This document shows, piece after piece, positions 18,871 through 27,288 of a stretch of 64,000 bases of DNA. Made by a program: the position numbers and the translations under genes. The stretch is taken from assembly GCA_014872805.1 (NCBI GenBank), contig WKFN01000012.1:62001-126000 (forward strand), in the 5' to 3' direction. Origin of the DNA: Opacimonas sp014872805 (lineage in GTDB: Bacteria; Pseudomonadota; Gammaproteobacteria; Enterobacterales; Alteromonadaceae). The notes under the pieces were generated by a model, which worked only from the letters and a program-made list of their open reading frames with translations, had not been told where the DNA came from and searched no databases. Numbering within the stretch: the first letter of the stretch is position 1; each line of letters begins with the position of its first letter.

Positions 18871-19139
18871 AGCTTAGTGCGGAAGATCTCGCTTTCTTCA
18901 GATAACTCACGACGCAATTCAGATTTACTTTTGTGAACCATTTCACCATCTTCGCCTATGGTCATGTGTTCGTTGGTTTTGGCAATTTTGGCTTGATATA
19001 ACATCACTGCTTGCAGTGCGTTGTCTTTTTGTTCATCGGTTAAGCTTTGGCCATTTGCCCACTTACCGGTCTCTACCGCCGTTTGCAAATTAGCAAAAAT
19101 TTCAGGAGTCATTCCTGCGACAAGTTGTTCAACATTCAT
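18867..19139 (-). CDS. yeaC: YeaC family protein (DUF1315)
   Basis: 90-aa conserved protein of unknown function. It aligns with E. coli YeaC: GMTPEIFANLQTAVETGKW, LTDEQKDNALQAVMLYQAK, HMTIGEDGEMVHKSK. It follows the zinc-ribbon membrane protein after ten bases with AGGAT upstream of its ATG, so the two likely share a transcript. It converges on ansA. Confidence 0.9.
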   Translation of the reverse strand: MNVEQLVAGMTPEIFANLQTAVETGKWANGQSLTDEQKDNALQAVMLYQAKIAKTNEHMTIGEDGEMVHKSKSELRRELSEESEIFRTKL

Positions 19140-19149
19140 ATTGGTTATC

Positions 19150-19482
19150 CTAAAATTTAATTTTCTTAGCTTTGATAAAAGCGATTCGAGCGCGATTGAC
19201 CACGTACCACAAAAAACCCAATACCAACATTAACATGCCAATGCTGTGTTGCGTGCCACCGACCTCAGGTTGTCCCCAATACAATAAACCAAAACCCGTG
19301 ATGAACACTAACACTGCTACAAATGACTGAGTTTGCAAGCTTTGATGTTGGTCGTAGCGTTTGCGTTTTTCTCTCTCCAAAATCGCATCGGCATCATCTG
19401 CCCCGACTGCAAAATCACAATGTGGACACGTTTCGGCTTTGTCGGAGATTTTTTTCTTACAAGCTGGGCAATCAGTTAGCAT
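19150..19482 (-). CDS. zinc-ribbon membrane protein of unknown function
   Basis: 110-aa protein with an N-terminal zinc ribbon (C5, C8, C19, C22; CPACKK and CPHCDF). A charged linker follows, then two predicted transmembrane helices (about residues 53-70 and 80-97) and a basic tail. The ribbon is expected to face the cytoplasm by the positive-inside rule. I recognise the architecture but no named family. It is upstream of yeaC in an apparent two-gene operon. Confidence 0.82.
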   Translation of the reverse strand: MLTDCPACKKKISDKAETCPHCDFAVGADDADAILEREKRKRYDQHQSLQTQSFVAVLVFITGFGLLYWGQPEVGGTQHSIGMLMLVLGFLWYVVNRARIAFIKAKKIKF

Positions 19483-19507
19483 GTGAAACCTTGGAATTTA
19501 TTTAAAA

Positions 19508-19541
19508 ACAAAAAAGCTGATACGTATGATATCAGCTTTTT
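19508..19541 (-). terminator. terminator of the symporter operon
   Basis: A 12-bp perfect stem (19511-19522 with 19530-19541; core AGCTGATA/TATCAGCT) with a 7-base loop. Read on the minus strand it ends in a T-rich run just after the AGCS gene. Confidence 0.88.
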
Positions 19542-19564
19542 GATGTTAATTTAATGTCAGCGAC

Positions 19565-21229
19565 TTAACTGTCTTTGACTTTATCCCAATATTGATTCAT
19601 CGAATCTTTCATCTCTTTGCGCAACATCAAAATCCCAAACAAGTTGGGTAGTGTCATGACCACAATTGCTACCGCTGAGAACGTCCATACCAAGGTGGTG
19701 TCAGAAAACGCCGCCATAAAGAAACCTGCCACATATACCACGCGATATGGCATGATGGATTTTGGTCCAAACAAGTATGTCATGGCACGGTCACCATAAT
19801 AAGACCATGCAATCGCAGTAGAAAAGGCAAATAACAGCAAGCCCACAGACACGATATATTGGCCAAAATCACCAAAGAACCCGCGGGTGAAGGCGATGGT
19901 CGTTAAACGAGCAGAATGCACGAGTGATTTACCTGAAACAACGAGATTGTCTTTTTGTGGCTTACCATCTTCAACAATCACCATGCCAGTGAAACTGTCT
20001 TCTTCAGACGCAATACTAAAAACAACGTCTTCTGCAACAGAGCGCGAATTAATGATGGTAAAATCGGTGTTAACGGCTTTGCCGCTGACGACTTGAATAC
20101 GACCGTTATACGGAGTAATCGCTTTGTCATCAATGTTGTTAAGATATTTATATAATGACTCAACATCAGCTTGATTTTGGTCGCTATATTGCCCTGACAC
20201 AATCAGCATGTCCGCTTTGTCAAAAATGTTGTAGTGTTTTTCATTCCACACGCCTGATGACAAAATGACTAAGCCCGTAATAGTACAGATAATGATGGTA
20301 TCGATGAAAGGTTCTAGGATTGACACCATGCCTTCGGCTGCTGGATCTTTGGTTTTGGCTGCCGCGTGTGCGATTGGCGCAGACCCCTGTCCCGCTTCGT
20401 TGGAGAATAAACCACGATTTACCCCTCGGTTGAATGCATAGGCTAAGCTCGCGCCCAAGAACCCTCCTGCAGCAGCTGAACCGGTAAACGCATCAGCCCA
20501 AACTGACGCAAAAGCAGGCCCTAAGTTACCTAAATTTGCAAAAATAACAGCTAATGCACCAATGATATAAATGACTGCCATAATCGGGACAATTTTGGAC
20601 GTCACAGCAGCAATACGCTGAATCCCACCCAAAATCACCAAACCGAGTAATATGGCTAAAATACCGCCCATCACCATAGGGTCAATACCAAAGGACTGTT
20701 CCATTGCACTGGCGATACCGTTAGATTGTGGCAAATTACCTGTACCAAATGAACAAATAACCGTTGCCACTGCAAAGGCGATGGCCATCCATTTCATATT
20801 CAAACCTTTGTCCATGAAATACATTGGACCACCTGCCATGGTACCGTCTTCGGTTTTTTCACGGTATTTGTGAGACAGAGTGACTTCTACAAATTTAGTT
20901 GTCATCCCCAAAAAGGCCGTCACCCACATCCAAAATAACGCCGCAGGCCCACCAAGGAATATCGCAAAGGCTACCCCAGAAATATTACCAGTGCCGACCG
21001 TACCAGATAATGCCGTAGTTAATGACTTAAACGGTGAGGTATCACCAGGATCATCATCATGAGTGTATTTACCCGAAACGACTTTCCAACCGTGTTTAAA
21101 AAAACGGATCTGCGGAAATTTTAGGTAAATGGTGAAAAACAGGCCAGTTCCGAGTAAGACATACGGAAACCAAAAGGCACTGCCCAAAAACCCATCTAAC
21201 ATGAGTAAAAAATTATTGAGTGCTTCCAC
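19565..21229 (-). CDS. alanine/glycine:cation symporter (AGCS family) with large extramembrane insert
   Basis: 554-aa inner-membrane sodium-coupled amino acid carrier. Family signatures include ALSGTVGTGNISGVA, GGPMYFMDKG, and the AGCS motif GLFSNEAGQGSAPIAHAA. Typical members have about 450-480 residues. This one carries roughly 110 extra residues (about 329-438) without hydrophobic segments, between GLVILSSGVW and the membrane segment beginning YIVSVGLLLFAFSTAIAW. It starts with GTG behind AAAGGAG, 21 bases after the M14 carboxypeptidase gene. The transported amino acid (Ala or Gly) is inferred from family. Confidence 0.92.
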   Translation of the reverse strand: MEALNNFLLMLDGFLGSAFWFPYVLLGTGLFFTIYLKFPQIRFFKHGWKVVSGKYTHDDDPGDTSPFKSLTTALSGTVGTGNISGVAFAIFLGGPAALFWMWVTAFLGMTTKFVEVTLSHKYREKTEDGTMAGGPMYFMDKGLNMKWMAIAFAVATVICSFGTGNLPQSNGIASAMEQSFGIDPMVMGGILAILLGLVILGGIQRIAAVTSKIVPIMAVIYIIGALAVIFANLGNLGPAFASVWADAFTGSAAAGGFLGASLAYAFNRGVNRGLFSNEAGQGSAPIAHAAAKTKDPAAEGMVSILEPFIDTIIICTITGLVILSSGVWNEKHYNIFDKADMLIVSGQYSDQNQADVESLYKYLNNIDDKAITPYNGRIQVVSGKAVNTDFTIINSRSVAEDVVFSIASEEDSFTGMVIVEDGKPQKDNLVVSGKSLVHSARLTTIAFTRGFFGDFGQYIVSVGLLLFAFSTAIAWSYYGDRAMTYLFGPKSIMPYRVVYVAGFFMAAFSDTTLVWTFSAVAIVVMTLPNLFGILMLRKEMKDSMNQYWDKVKDS

Positions 21230-21250
21230 TTGTTGCTCCTTTATAAAGGG

Positions 21251-22387
21251 TTATTGTTGTAATACTTTCATCACTGCGCGCATTGCCACAAGGACATCTG
21301 CACCGAGCTGTTGTGAACGTGCTATCGACCAACCGTAGACAGAATCTGGTAAGTCTGCATTATCTTTAAATGGCATCTCAAGAGTATATGATAGACAATT
21401 AAAGCGATGACCAATGGCTGTTGCTGCAATCGTCAAATTGGCCGCACCTGGCGCATCTTTGGGATAGCCATAAGTATCTTGAAACTCAGGTGTGGTTTGC
21501 ATCAATACTTGTTTAAACGTATTCTCTAATTCAGCTAATCGCTCGTTGTAGTTCGGATTGCCTTCACAACCGGCAACAAAATTATACGGTAGCGCTTCAT
21601 CACCGTGCATATCCAAGAACAGGTCGACTCCGACTTCATCCATCTTGTTGCGCACAAGGAACACTTCTGGAGACTGCTCCATAGACGGACTCTCCCACTC
21701 GCGATTGAGGTTAACCCCGGCTGCATTAGTGCGCAGATGACCGCGCACACTGCCATCCGGATTCATATTGGGGACGACATAAAAGACAACGTATTCAAGC
21801 AAATCACGTGCTACGCCATCGCTATCATCGAGTAATCTTGACAAAAGACCTTCAGCGCACCACTGTGCCATAGATTCGCCTGGGTGTTGGCGAGCAATGA
21901 CCCAAAATTTTAATTTCGGTGTGTCAGATTGCTCGTCACCAATGACCAGCAAATCCATATCACGTCCATCTAAGGTTCGGCCAAGTAGTTCATGACGACA
22001 TTCAAACCCAGTTTGTGCAGAAGCAATCAAATCCATGTGACGCTCATAACTGTAAGGTGCAAAGTAAGCAAAATACATCACATCGTGTTCCGGCGTTACA
22101 TCGATGGTAAGTGTATCGCCATCAAAGGAAGTGTCGACGCGAAACCATTCTTCCCGGTCATAACTGGCCACGGCTTGATATCCCTCCCATCCTTTGGGGT
22201 AGGCTGAATTCGCTAAATCTGTGATGTGTAAGGTATGGTTAACCATGGCTGTGGTCGAGAGGCGAAAATGAAACCACTGATAAAAATTAGATTGATGGTC
22301 TTTGTTAATCGATAATCGAATATTTTGAGGAGAGTCTGCCGCAATGACGCGAATGTTACCGCTGTCAAATGCACTGCTGATATGCAT
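21251..22387 (-). CDS. M14 family cytosolic carboxypeptidase (CCP/Nna1-like)
   Basis: 378-aa zinc carboxypeptidase of the M14 cytosolic (CCP, deglutamylase-like) group. An N-terminal beta domain carries NFYQWFHFRLS, typical of this subfamily. The zinc ligands are H168 and E171 (RQHPGES) and H261 (DMHGDE); NLNREW is the substrate-binding stretch and the catalytic Glu is in YTLEMPF. ATG 22387 was preferred to a TTG 33 bases upstream. No signal peptide is seen, so cytoplasmic action is expected. It sits between the thioredoxin-like gene and the AGCS symporter on one strand. Confidence 0.9.
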   Translation of the reverse strand: MHISSAFDSGNIRVIAADSPQNIRLSINKDHQSNFYQWFHFRLSTTAMVNHTLHITDLANSAYPKGWEGYQAVASYDREEWFRVDTSFDGDTLTIDVTPEHDVMYFAYFAPYSYERHMDLIASAQTGFECRHELLGRTLDGRDMDLLVIGDEQSDTPKLKFWVIARQHPGESMAQWCAEGLLSRLLDDSDGVARDLLEYVVFYVVPNMNPDGSVRGHLRTNAAGVNLNREWESPSMEQSPEVFLVRNKMDEVGVDLFLDMHGDEALPYNFVAGCEGNPNYNERLAELENTFKQVLMQTTPEFQDTYGYPKDAPGAANLTIAATAIGHRFNCLSYTLEMPFKDNADLPDSVYGWSIARSQQLGADVLVAMRAVMKVLQQ

Positions 22388-22473
22388 AGGTAATGTCCAT
22401 GTTATTCTTATTACTTTCAATGTAGCATAAATTTTGTGGAGATGACCAGTTTTGTCTTATGTGATATTTGTCC

Positions 22474-23004
22474 CTAGCCTGCAAAAGCAAGCTTTACCTT
22501 CATGCCAAACTCTGTACTATACCCGACACTCCGACCAACAACTGCTCCTTGGTTGTTCAGAATATACACGCTTGGAAATGCACTGATTTGGAACGTATGC
22601 GCAGTGCTACGAGTCCCTAACAGCACATTCCTGCGCTTGGTACCCGTCTCTTGAACAAATCGCTCGACCTCTTCAAGGTTTTGAAAAGAAAGAGCAATCT
22701 TAACCACATTCACTTGTTCCGAATCGAGTTCATCAACATTGTTTATACTCCAATAACACACCTTGCACCAAGGCGCGAAAAAATACACTAATGTCGGTTT
22801 ATCATTGTCAAGTAGCGGTTGTGTGCGCCCGTCAAGACTCACAAATTGATGCTCAGGAATCGTGACTGTGCCATCTGCGACCAGCATATTACGCTGTTGA
22901 TACCAGACGATGGCCATCAATATCACAATAAAGACACATATCTCAATGAGACTTCTGCGAAGTGACCGAAATTTTGAAGTTTTGTTGGTTTCCATCTGCG
23001 TCAT
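22474..23004 (-). CDS. membrane-anchored thioredoxin-like (TlpA/ResA-type) protein
   Basis: 176-aa protein with a single N-terminal membrane anchor (about residues 18-36) and a periplasmic thioredoxin fold. The redox motif is WCKVC (C80, C83), and a cis-Pro follows in AFPSVYIL. The role is probably disulfide reduction or exchange in the periplasm; the partner is unknown. AGGA precedes the ATG at 23004. It lies after the GAPDH terminator and upstream of the M14 gene (87-base gap). Confidence 0.87.
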   Translation of the reverse strand: MTQMETNKTSKFRSLRRSLIEICVFIVILMAIVWYQQRNMLVADGTVTIPEHQFVSLDGRTQPLLDNDKPTLVYFFAPWCKVCYWSINNVDELDSEQVNVVKIALSFQNLEEVERFVQETGTKRRNVLLGTRSTAHTFQISAFPSVYILNNQGAVVGRSVGYSTEFGMKVKLAFAG

Positions 23005-23082
23005 GTTGAGTCCTGAATACTAAGCCTGTTCATTAAGCATGATAATTAAGACCGTAATGGTATCAGTGTTCTTTCACAGAAC

Positions 23083-23114
23083 AAAAAAAGCCCCAGCACA
23101 CTGTCCGGGGCTTT
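23083..23114 (-). terminator. terminator of the long GAPDH gene
   Basis: AAAGCCCC (23087-23094) pairs with GGGGCTTT (23107-23114) around a 12-base loop. On the minus strand it is followed by seven T. Confidence 0.9.
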
Positions 23115-23136
23115 ATCATATTAGAGTGAACAACAC

Positions 23137-24588
23137 TTATTTAGCTGGTAGACTCGGCGCAAATATACCCGCCATGTCTTGCGCCACACGCATAACCTGA
23201 CAGCTATAACCAAACTCGTTATCATACCAAACATATAATGTTGCACGGTCACCCGACACAATCGTCGCAGCACTGTCGACAATTGACGCTGCACGCGCAC
23301 CCACTAAGTCACTAGATACAATCTCTGTCGATGAAGTGAAATCAATTTGATTTTGTAACTCAGAGAACAAGGCCGCATTTTGCAAAAAGTCATTAATGGC
23401 TTCTTTAGAACCGGCTTCTTTTTCAAGATTCAAATTCAAAATAGCCATTGATACATTCGGTGTTGGTACACGGATCGCGTTACCCGTCAATTTACCTTCA
23501 AGCTTAGGATAGGCTTTTGATACGGCTTTCGCAGCACCGGTTTCAGTGATAACCATGTTCAGTGGCGCACTGCGACCTCGACGCTCAGCTTTGTGATAGT
23601 TATCAATTAAGTTTTGGTCATTGGTGAATGCATGCACAGTTTCGACATGGCCGTTTTTGATGCCGTATTCTTCATCAAGTACTTTTAGTACGGGTGTAAT
23701 CGCATTGGTAGTACAAGATGCCGCAGAAACAATTTTATCATCCGCAGTGACGTCTTGATGGTTCACACCATACACGATGTTTTTGATATCGCCTTTGCCC
23801 GGTGCGGTTAATAGCGCTTTCGCTGCACCTTTCGCTTGAAGGTGTAAGCCAAGGCCATCGCGGTCACGCCAAATACCAGTGTTGTCAATGATTAAAGCAT
23901 TATCGATACCGTATTGTGTGTAATCGACCGTTTCTGGTGAGTTTGCATAAATCACTTGAATGTAAGAGCCATTGGCTAAAATAGCTTTGCGTTCGTTGTC
24001 TACAGTGATTGAACCATTGAATGGACCATGTACTGAATCGCGACGCAACAACGAGGCGCGTTTTTCTAAATCGCCATCTTTACCGCCACGCACGACAATC
24101 GCACGTAAACGCAATTTGTTATTTTCACCTTGACGTTCAATTAACAATCGAGCCAATAAACGACCAATACGTCCAAAGCCGTATAATACGACGTCTTGTG
24201 GTGCTTGGTTATCTTTTTTATCAACCACTGGAGCAAGTTGGTCTCTGATAAATCCGACTAGGTCTGTAGATTCTTTGCCTGCGCCATAATGAAAATCATA
24301 CGCCAATTTGCCAATATCAATGCACGCTGGTGCAATTTGCATCTCGTTGATGGCATCAAGAATAGGAAAAGATTCGCGTAAGCGAAGTTTTTGGCCTTCA
24401 TGACGTCGAACCGTGCGATGTGCTTTGATAACATCGATAGCGCTGGCGTTTAATAACGAGCGACCGTAAACGGTGATTTCAATCGCTTTGTTGCGATACA
24501 GTTTACCAATAATTGGCATCATTTTTTCAGCGTATTCCTGACGCTCCTGCCAACTTTTCTGAAGTTCCAATTCGACTGCTTGATTCAT
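23137..24588 (-). CDS. glyceraldehyde-3-phosphate dehydrogenase, long N-extended form
   Basis: 483-aa GAPDH with about 130 extra N-terminal residues before the Rossmann motif GFGRIGR (137-143). Catalytic Cys is C292 (SAASCTTNAITP) and catalytic His is in ETVHAFTNDQNL. The shape matches the long second GAPDH of Shewanella, Vibrio and Pseudomonas, often annotated GapB. It is clearly distinct from gapA at 31833. Whether it works mainly in gluconeogenesis, and whether it prefers NADP, is inference. It is a single-gene unit with its own promoter and terminator. Confidence 0.92.
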   Translation of the reverse strand: MNQAVELELQKSWQERQEYAEKMMPIIGKLYRNKAIEITVYGRSLLNASAIDVIKAHRTVRRHEGQKLRLRESFPILDAINEMQIAPACIDIGKLAYDFHYGAGKESTDLVGFIRDQLAPVVDKKDNQAPQDVVLYGFGRIGRLLARLLIERQGENNKLRLRAIVVRGGKDGDLEKRASLLRRDSVHGPFNGSITVDNERKAILANGSYIQVIYANSPETVDYTQYGIDNALIIDNTGIWRDRDGLGLHLQAKGAAKALLTAPGKGDIKNIVYGVNHQDVTADDKIVSAASCTTNAITPVLKVLDEEYGIKNGHVETVHAFTNDQNLIDNYHKAERRGRSAPLNMVITETGAAKAVSKAYPKLEGKLTGNAIRVPTPNVSMAILNLNLEKEAGSKEAINDFLQNAALFSELQNQIDFTSSTEIVSSDLVGARAASIVDSAATIVSGDRATLYVWYDNEFGYSCQVMRVAQDMAGIFAPSLPAK

Positions 24589-24670
24589 TGTGATTAAGGC
24601 CTTTACTCAAACTAGTTAAACACTTGCCACGGTACGTTTGTAGGGTACAGAGGCGACAAATTCGGGTCTA

Positions 24671-24699
24671 AGTGTATACAAGGAAAATGGGCTTGCCAA
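24671..24699 (-). promoter_or_regulatory. candidate promoter of the long GAPDH gene
   Basis: On the minus strand TTGGCA (24699-24694) and TACACT (24676-24671) are spaced by 17 bases, about 83 bases before the ATG. It is a by-eye prediction. Confidence 0.45.
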
Positions 24700-24700
24700 A

Positions 24701-24717
24701 TTGTTGGATAATTACAA
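24701..24717. promoter_or_regulatory. degenerate HexR-like site before the long GAPDH promoter
   Basis: TTGTTGGATAATTACAA has a perfect right half (ATTACAa) and TTGT on the left, but three mismatches in the left half against the HexR consensus tTGTAATwwwATTACAa. It lies immediately upstream of the candidate -35, centred near -45, where an activator could sit. The remainder of the gap (to 24874) shows nothing else I can name. Confidence 0.4.
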
Positions 24718-24874
24718 AAAATGGATATTTTCAGAGAAATTGAAAGAATTGTATGTTGTTTTTCAACATTATTAGAGGTTCGTTACGGTAAACGCGCTTG
24801 CTTGACGTTTTCAGACGAAAATAAAGCACACTATATAAGACTAAAATATATTATTTTTTTGCGTGATATATTAT

Positions 24875-25255
24875 TTATTCACCCGAGTGAAACTGCAAAG
24901 AGACACTATTTACGCAATACCTCTTACCAGTTGGTGCAGGGCCATCGTTAAAAACATGTCCCAAATGCGCATCACAGTGTTTACACAAAATTTCGGTGCG
25001 TATCATGCCATGTGAATGATCGGGGGCAAACTTCACATTTTGTGTTGCATCTTGATCAAAAAAGCTCGGCCAGCCACAGCCAGATTCGAATTTATGCTCA
25101 GAGCTAAACAATGGCGTATCACAGACAATACAGTGATACATCCCAGTTGCAAAATGCGCGTTATACTCGCCAGTGAAAGGACGTTCAGTGCCTTTTTCTT
25201 GTGTCACGTATAGTGCTGCAGGACTGAGGTGAGCGGTACTAAATGATTTGGACAT
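24875..25255 (-). CDS. msrB: peptide-methionine (R)-S-oxide reductase MsrB
   Basis: 126-aa enzyme reducing methionine-R-sulfoxide in proteins. Zinc-binding pairs are in HCIVCDTPLF and LCKHCDAHLGH; the catalytic Cys is in GKRYCVNSVSLQF. Also typical is ESGCGWPSF. It is joined to glgX through TAATG (stop and start share one base), so it is translated as the last gene of the glycogen operon, an unusual place for a repair enzyme. Confidence 0.96.
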   Translation of the reverse strand: MSKSFSTAHLSPAALYVTQEKGTERPFTGEYNAHFATGMYHCIVCDTPLFSSEHKFESGCGWPSFFDQDATQNVKFAPDHSHGMIRTEILCKHCDAHLGHVFNDGPAPTGKRYCVNSVSLQFHSGE

Positions 25256-27288
25256 TATGCTTCTCTTTTACGATCGTCTTGTTTAAATATAACAAACGAA
25301 CGATTTGAGATCACAAATTGTGGTTTCGCTATATAAGCTCCTGCAGGTCTAAAGTCCGTCATACGCGTATCGAGTACTACCTGCCAACGATGGTTCTGCT
25401 TAACTTTAGGCAACACCATATTGTGATCGACCTTGTCGGCATTGACACAAATCAGCCAGTGCTCTTGATTATCACAATTACCAATTAACTCTACGGCAAA
25501 GCCTTTGTTCATTGGATCATGCCAATCGGAATCAGCTTTGGGACTGCCATCAATTTTGTACCAATGGACGGCATCCACATTGCACTGGTCAAAAAATGCA
25601 TCATCTGCTAATTGAGCATTGGTGAGGATCTGACTGGATTGTTTTAACGCGATACAGTACTGACAAAAAGCTAAAAAATCCGCCTGCTGCCGATTGAGAT
25701 CCCAATCACAATAGTTGAGCTCATTATCTTGGCAATACGCATTATTATTACCGAGTTGAGTACGACTTAATTCATCGCCATGCAAGACCAATGGCGTGCC
25801 CTGAGCAAAAATCATCGACGCAAACAAATTGCGCTTTTGCCGTTCTCGGAGGTGGTTGATCATCACATCATCGGTTGGCCCTTCAATGCCATAATTGCAA
25901 CTCGCATTGTGATTATGACCATCGCGATTGTCCTCAAGATTCGCCTCATTGTGTTTGTCTTGGTAGCTCACAACATCTTGTAAGGTGAAGCCATCGTGAA
26001 ACGTCACGCCATTGACCGATGTATAAGAGGCACGAACGCCTTTGTGGAAAATATCTCGCGAACCAAACATGCACGTCGCAAAGTCCGCCATTTTGTTATT
26101 ATCACCGCGCCAAAAACTGCGGGTGATATCGCGAAATTGATCGTTGATTTCAGCAAAGGACACTGGAAAATTCCCCAACTGATAACCATAATCACCGATG
26201 TCCCACGGCTCGGCTATGTGAATTTTGTCACGCAAAATTGGGTCTTGTTGCAAGGCTTTAAAAAAACCTGACTTTAATGAGAACGCGTGTGGCTGACGCC
26301 CCATATTCGTTGCCAAATCATAGCGAAAGCCATCAAATCCATATTCTGTAACCCAATGTCTTGCCGCATCTAATATCATTTGGAGATTGTACTGGTGCGC
26401 AAGGTTAATGGTATTACCACATCCTGAATAATTCGCATATTCTCTTGATTCAGGTAAAAAGGTATATGCCGTACTTGGTTGAGTCGCACGATGATGTAAT
26501 ATCGGTCCATCAGGACCACCCTCGGCAGTATGGTTAAACACTACATCCAAAATCACTTCAAAACCGGCTTTGTGCAGCGTATCTACACAAGTTTGTAACT
26601 CTAAATGTGCATCACGGTAGGCATAACGGGGCTCCGGTGCAAAAAAGCTGGCCGTATTATAGCCCCAATAATTCGTGAGACCCTTTTCGACAATGAAAGG
26701 CTCTGGCATAAACGCCATCAAGGGCATCAACTGAATCGTGGTGATGCCCATGTCGTGTAAATGCTCGATCACAGCAGTATGGCACAAGCCTAAATAAGTC
26801 CCGCGATGCTTAACAGGCACGTCTGGATGTTGCATGCTCATGCTTTTGACATGCGCTTCATATACGACGCGATGATGGGGCAAAATCGCTTTTTCTAATG
26901 GTGCAACCCGAACCAATTTTGAGGAGCGATGTTGAGGTGGGATTTTGCATTTTGGAAACCACAATGACGGATTTTTATTGTATTGCTCACGATCCCAGTA
27001 CCAACTATGAGACAGTTGTTTGGCGTATGGATCACTGATAAAGCACGCTCCACCATCTTGCATCGTAACATGATACAAATAAACCGAATCAGAATAGCTT
27101 GTATTAATTGACCAATACCAATCTTTACCTACGCGCTTATTTGCAGGAAAGCGAGCCAATTCTTCTTGCGTATCGGCATGAAATAAAACCAATTCTGCGC
27201 CATTGAGTTCAGGCCCATACAAGACGAACTCAAGACTGTTTTGAGTCACTGTGACTCCGTAAGAAGCACGCAGATTGGCCGTAATCAT
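25255..27288 (-). CDS. glgX: glycogen debranching enzyme GlgX
   Basis: 677-aa GH13 isoamylase-type enzyme that hydrolyses alpha-1,6 branches left after phosphorylase action. An N-terminal CBM48-like domain precedes the barrel. Catalytic motifs are DVVFNH, the nucleophile Asp in DGFRYDLAT, the acid/base Glu in IAEPWD, and the third Asp region VTFHDGFTL. It overlaps glgB upstream by four bases (ATGA) and msrB downstream by one base. Confidence 0.95.
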   Translation of the reverse strand: MITANLRASYGVTVTQNSLEFVLYGPELNGAELVLFHADTQEELARFPANKRVGKDWYWSINTSYSDSVYLYHVTMQDGGACFISDPYAKQLSHSWYWDREQYNKNPSLWFPKCKIPPQHRSSKLVRVAPLEKAILPHHRVVYEAHVKSMSMQHPDVPVKHRGTYLGLCHTAVIEHLHDMGITTIQLMPLMAFMPEPFIVEKGLTNYWGYNTASFFAPEPRYAYRDAHLELQTCVDTLHKAGFEVILDVVFNHTAEGGPDGPILHHRATQPSTAYTFLPESREYANYSGCGNTINLAHQYNLQMILDAARHWVTEYGFDGFRYDLATNMGRQPHAFSLKSGFFKALQQDPILRDKIHIAEPWDIGDYGYQLGNFPVSFAEINDQFRDITRSFWRGDNNKMADFATCMFGSRDIFHKGVRASYTSVNGVTFHDGFTLQDVVSYQDKHNEANLEDNRDGHNHNASCNYGIEGPTDDVMINHLRERQKRNLFASMIFAQGTPLVLHGDELSRTQLGNNNAYCQDNELNYCDWDLNRQQADFLAFCQYCIALKQSSQILTNAQLADDAFFDQCNVDAVHWYKIDGSPKADSDWHDPMNKGFAVELIGNCDNQEHWLICVNADKVDHNMVLPKVKQNHRWQVVLDTRMTDFRPAGAYIAKPQFVISNRSFVIFKQDDRKREA

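Noticed and set aside
24721..24951. Open frame of about 76 codons on the plus strand in the gap before msrB
   Set aside because: It runs into msrB on the opposite strand, has no ribosome binding site, and its composition is that of AT-rich promoter DNA.
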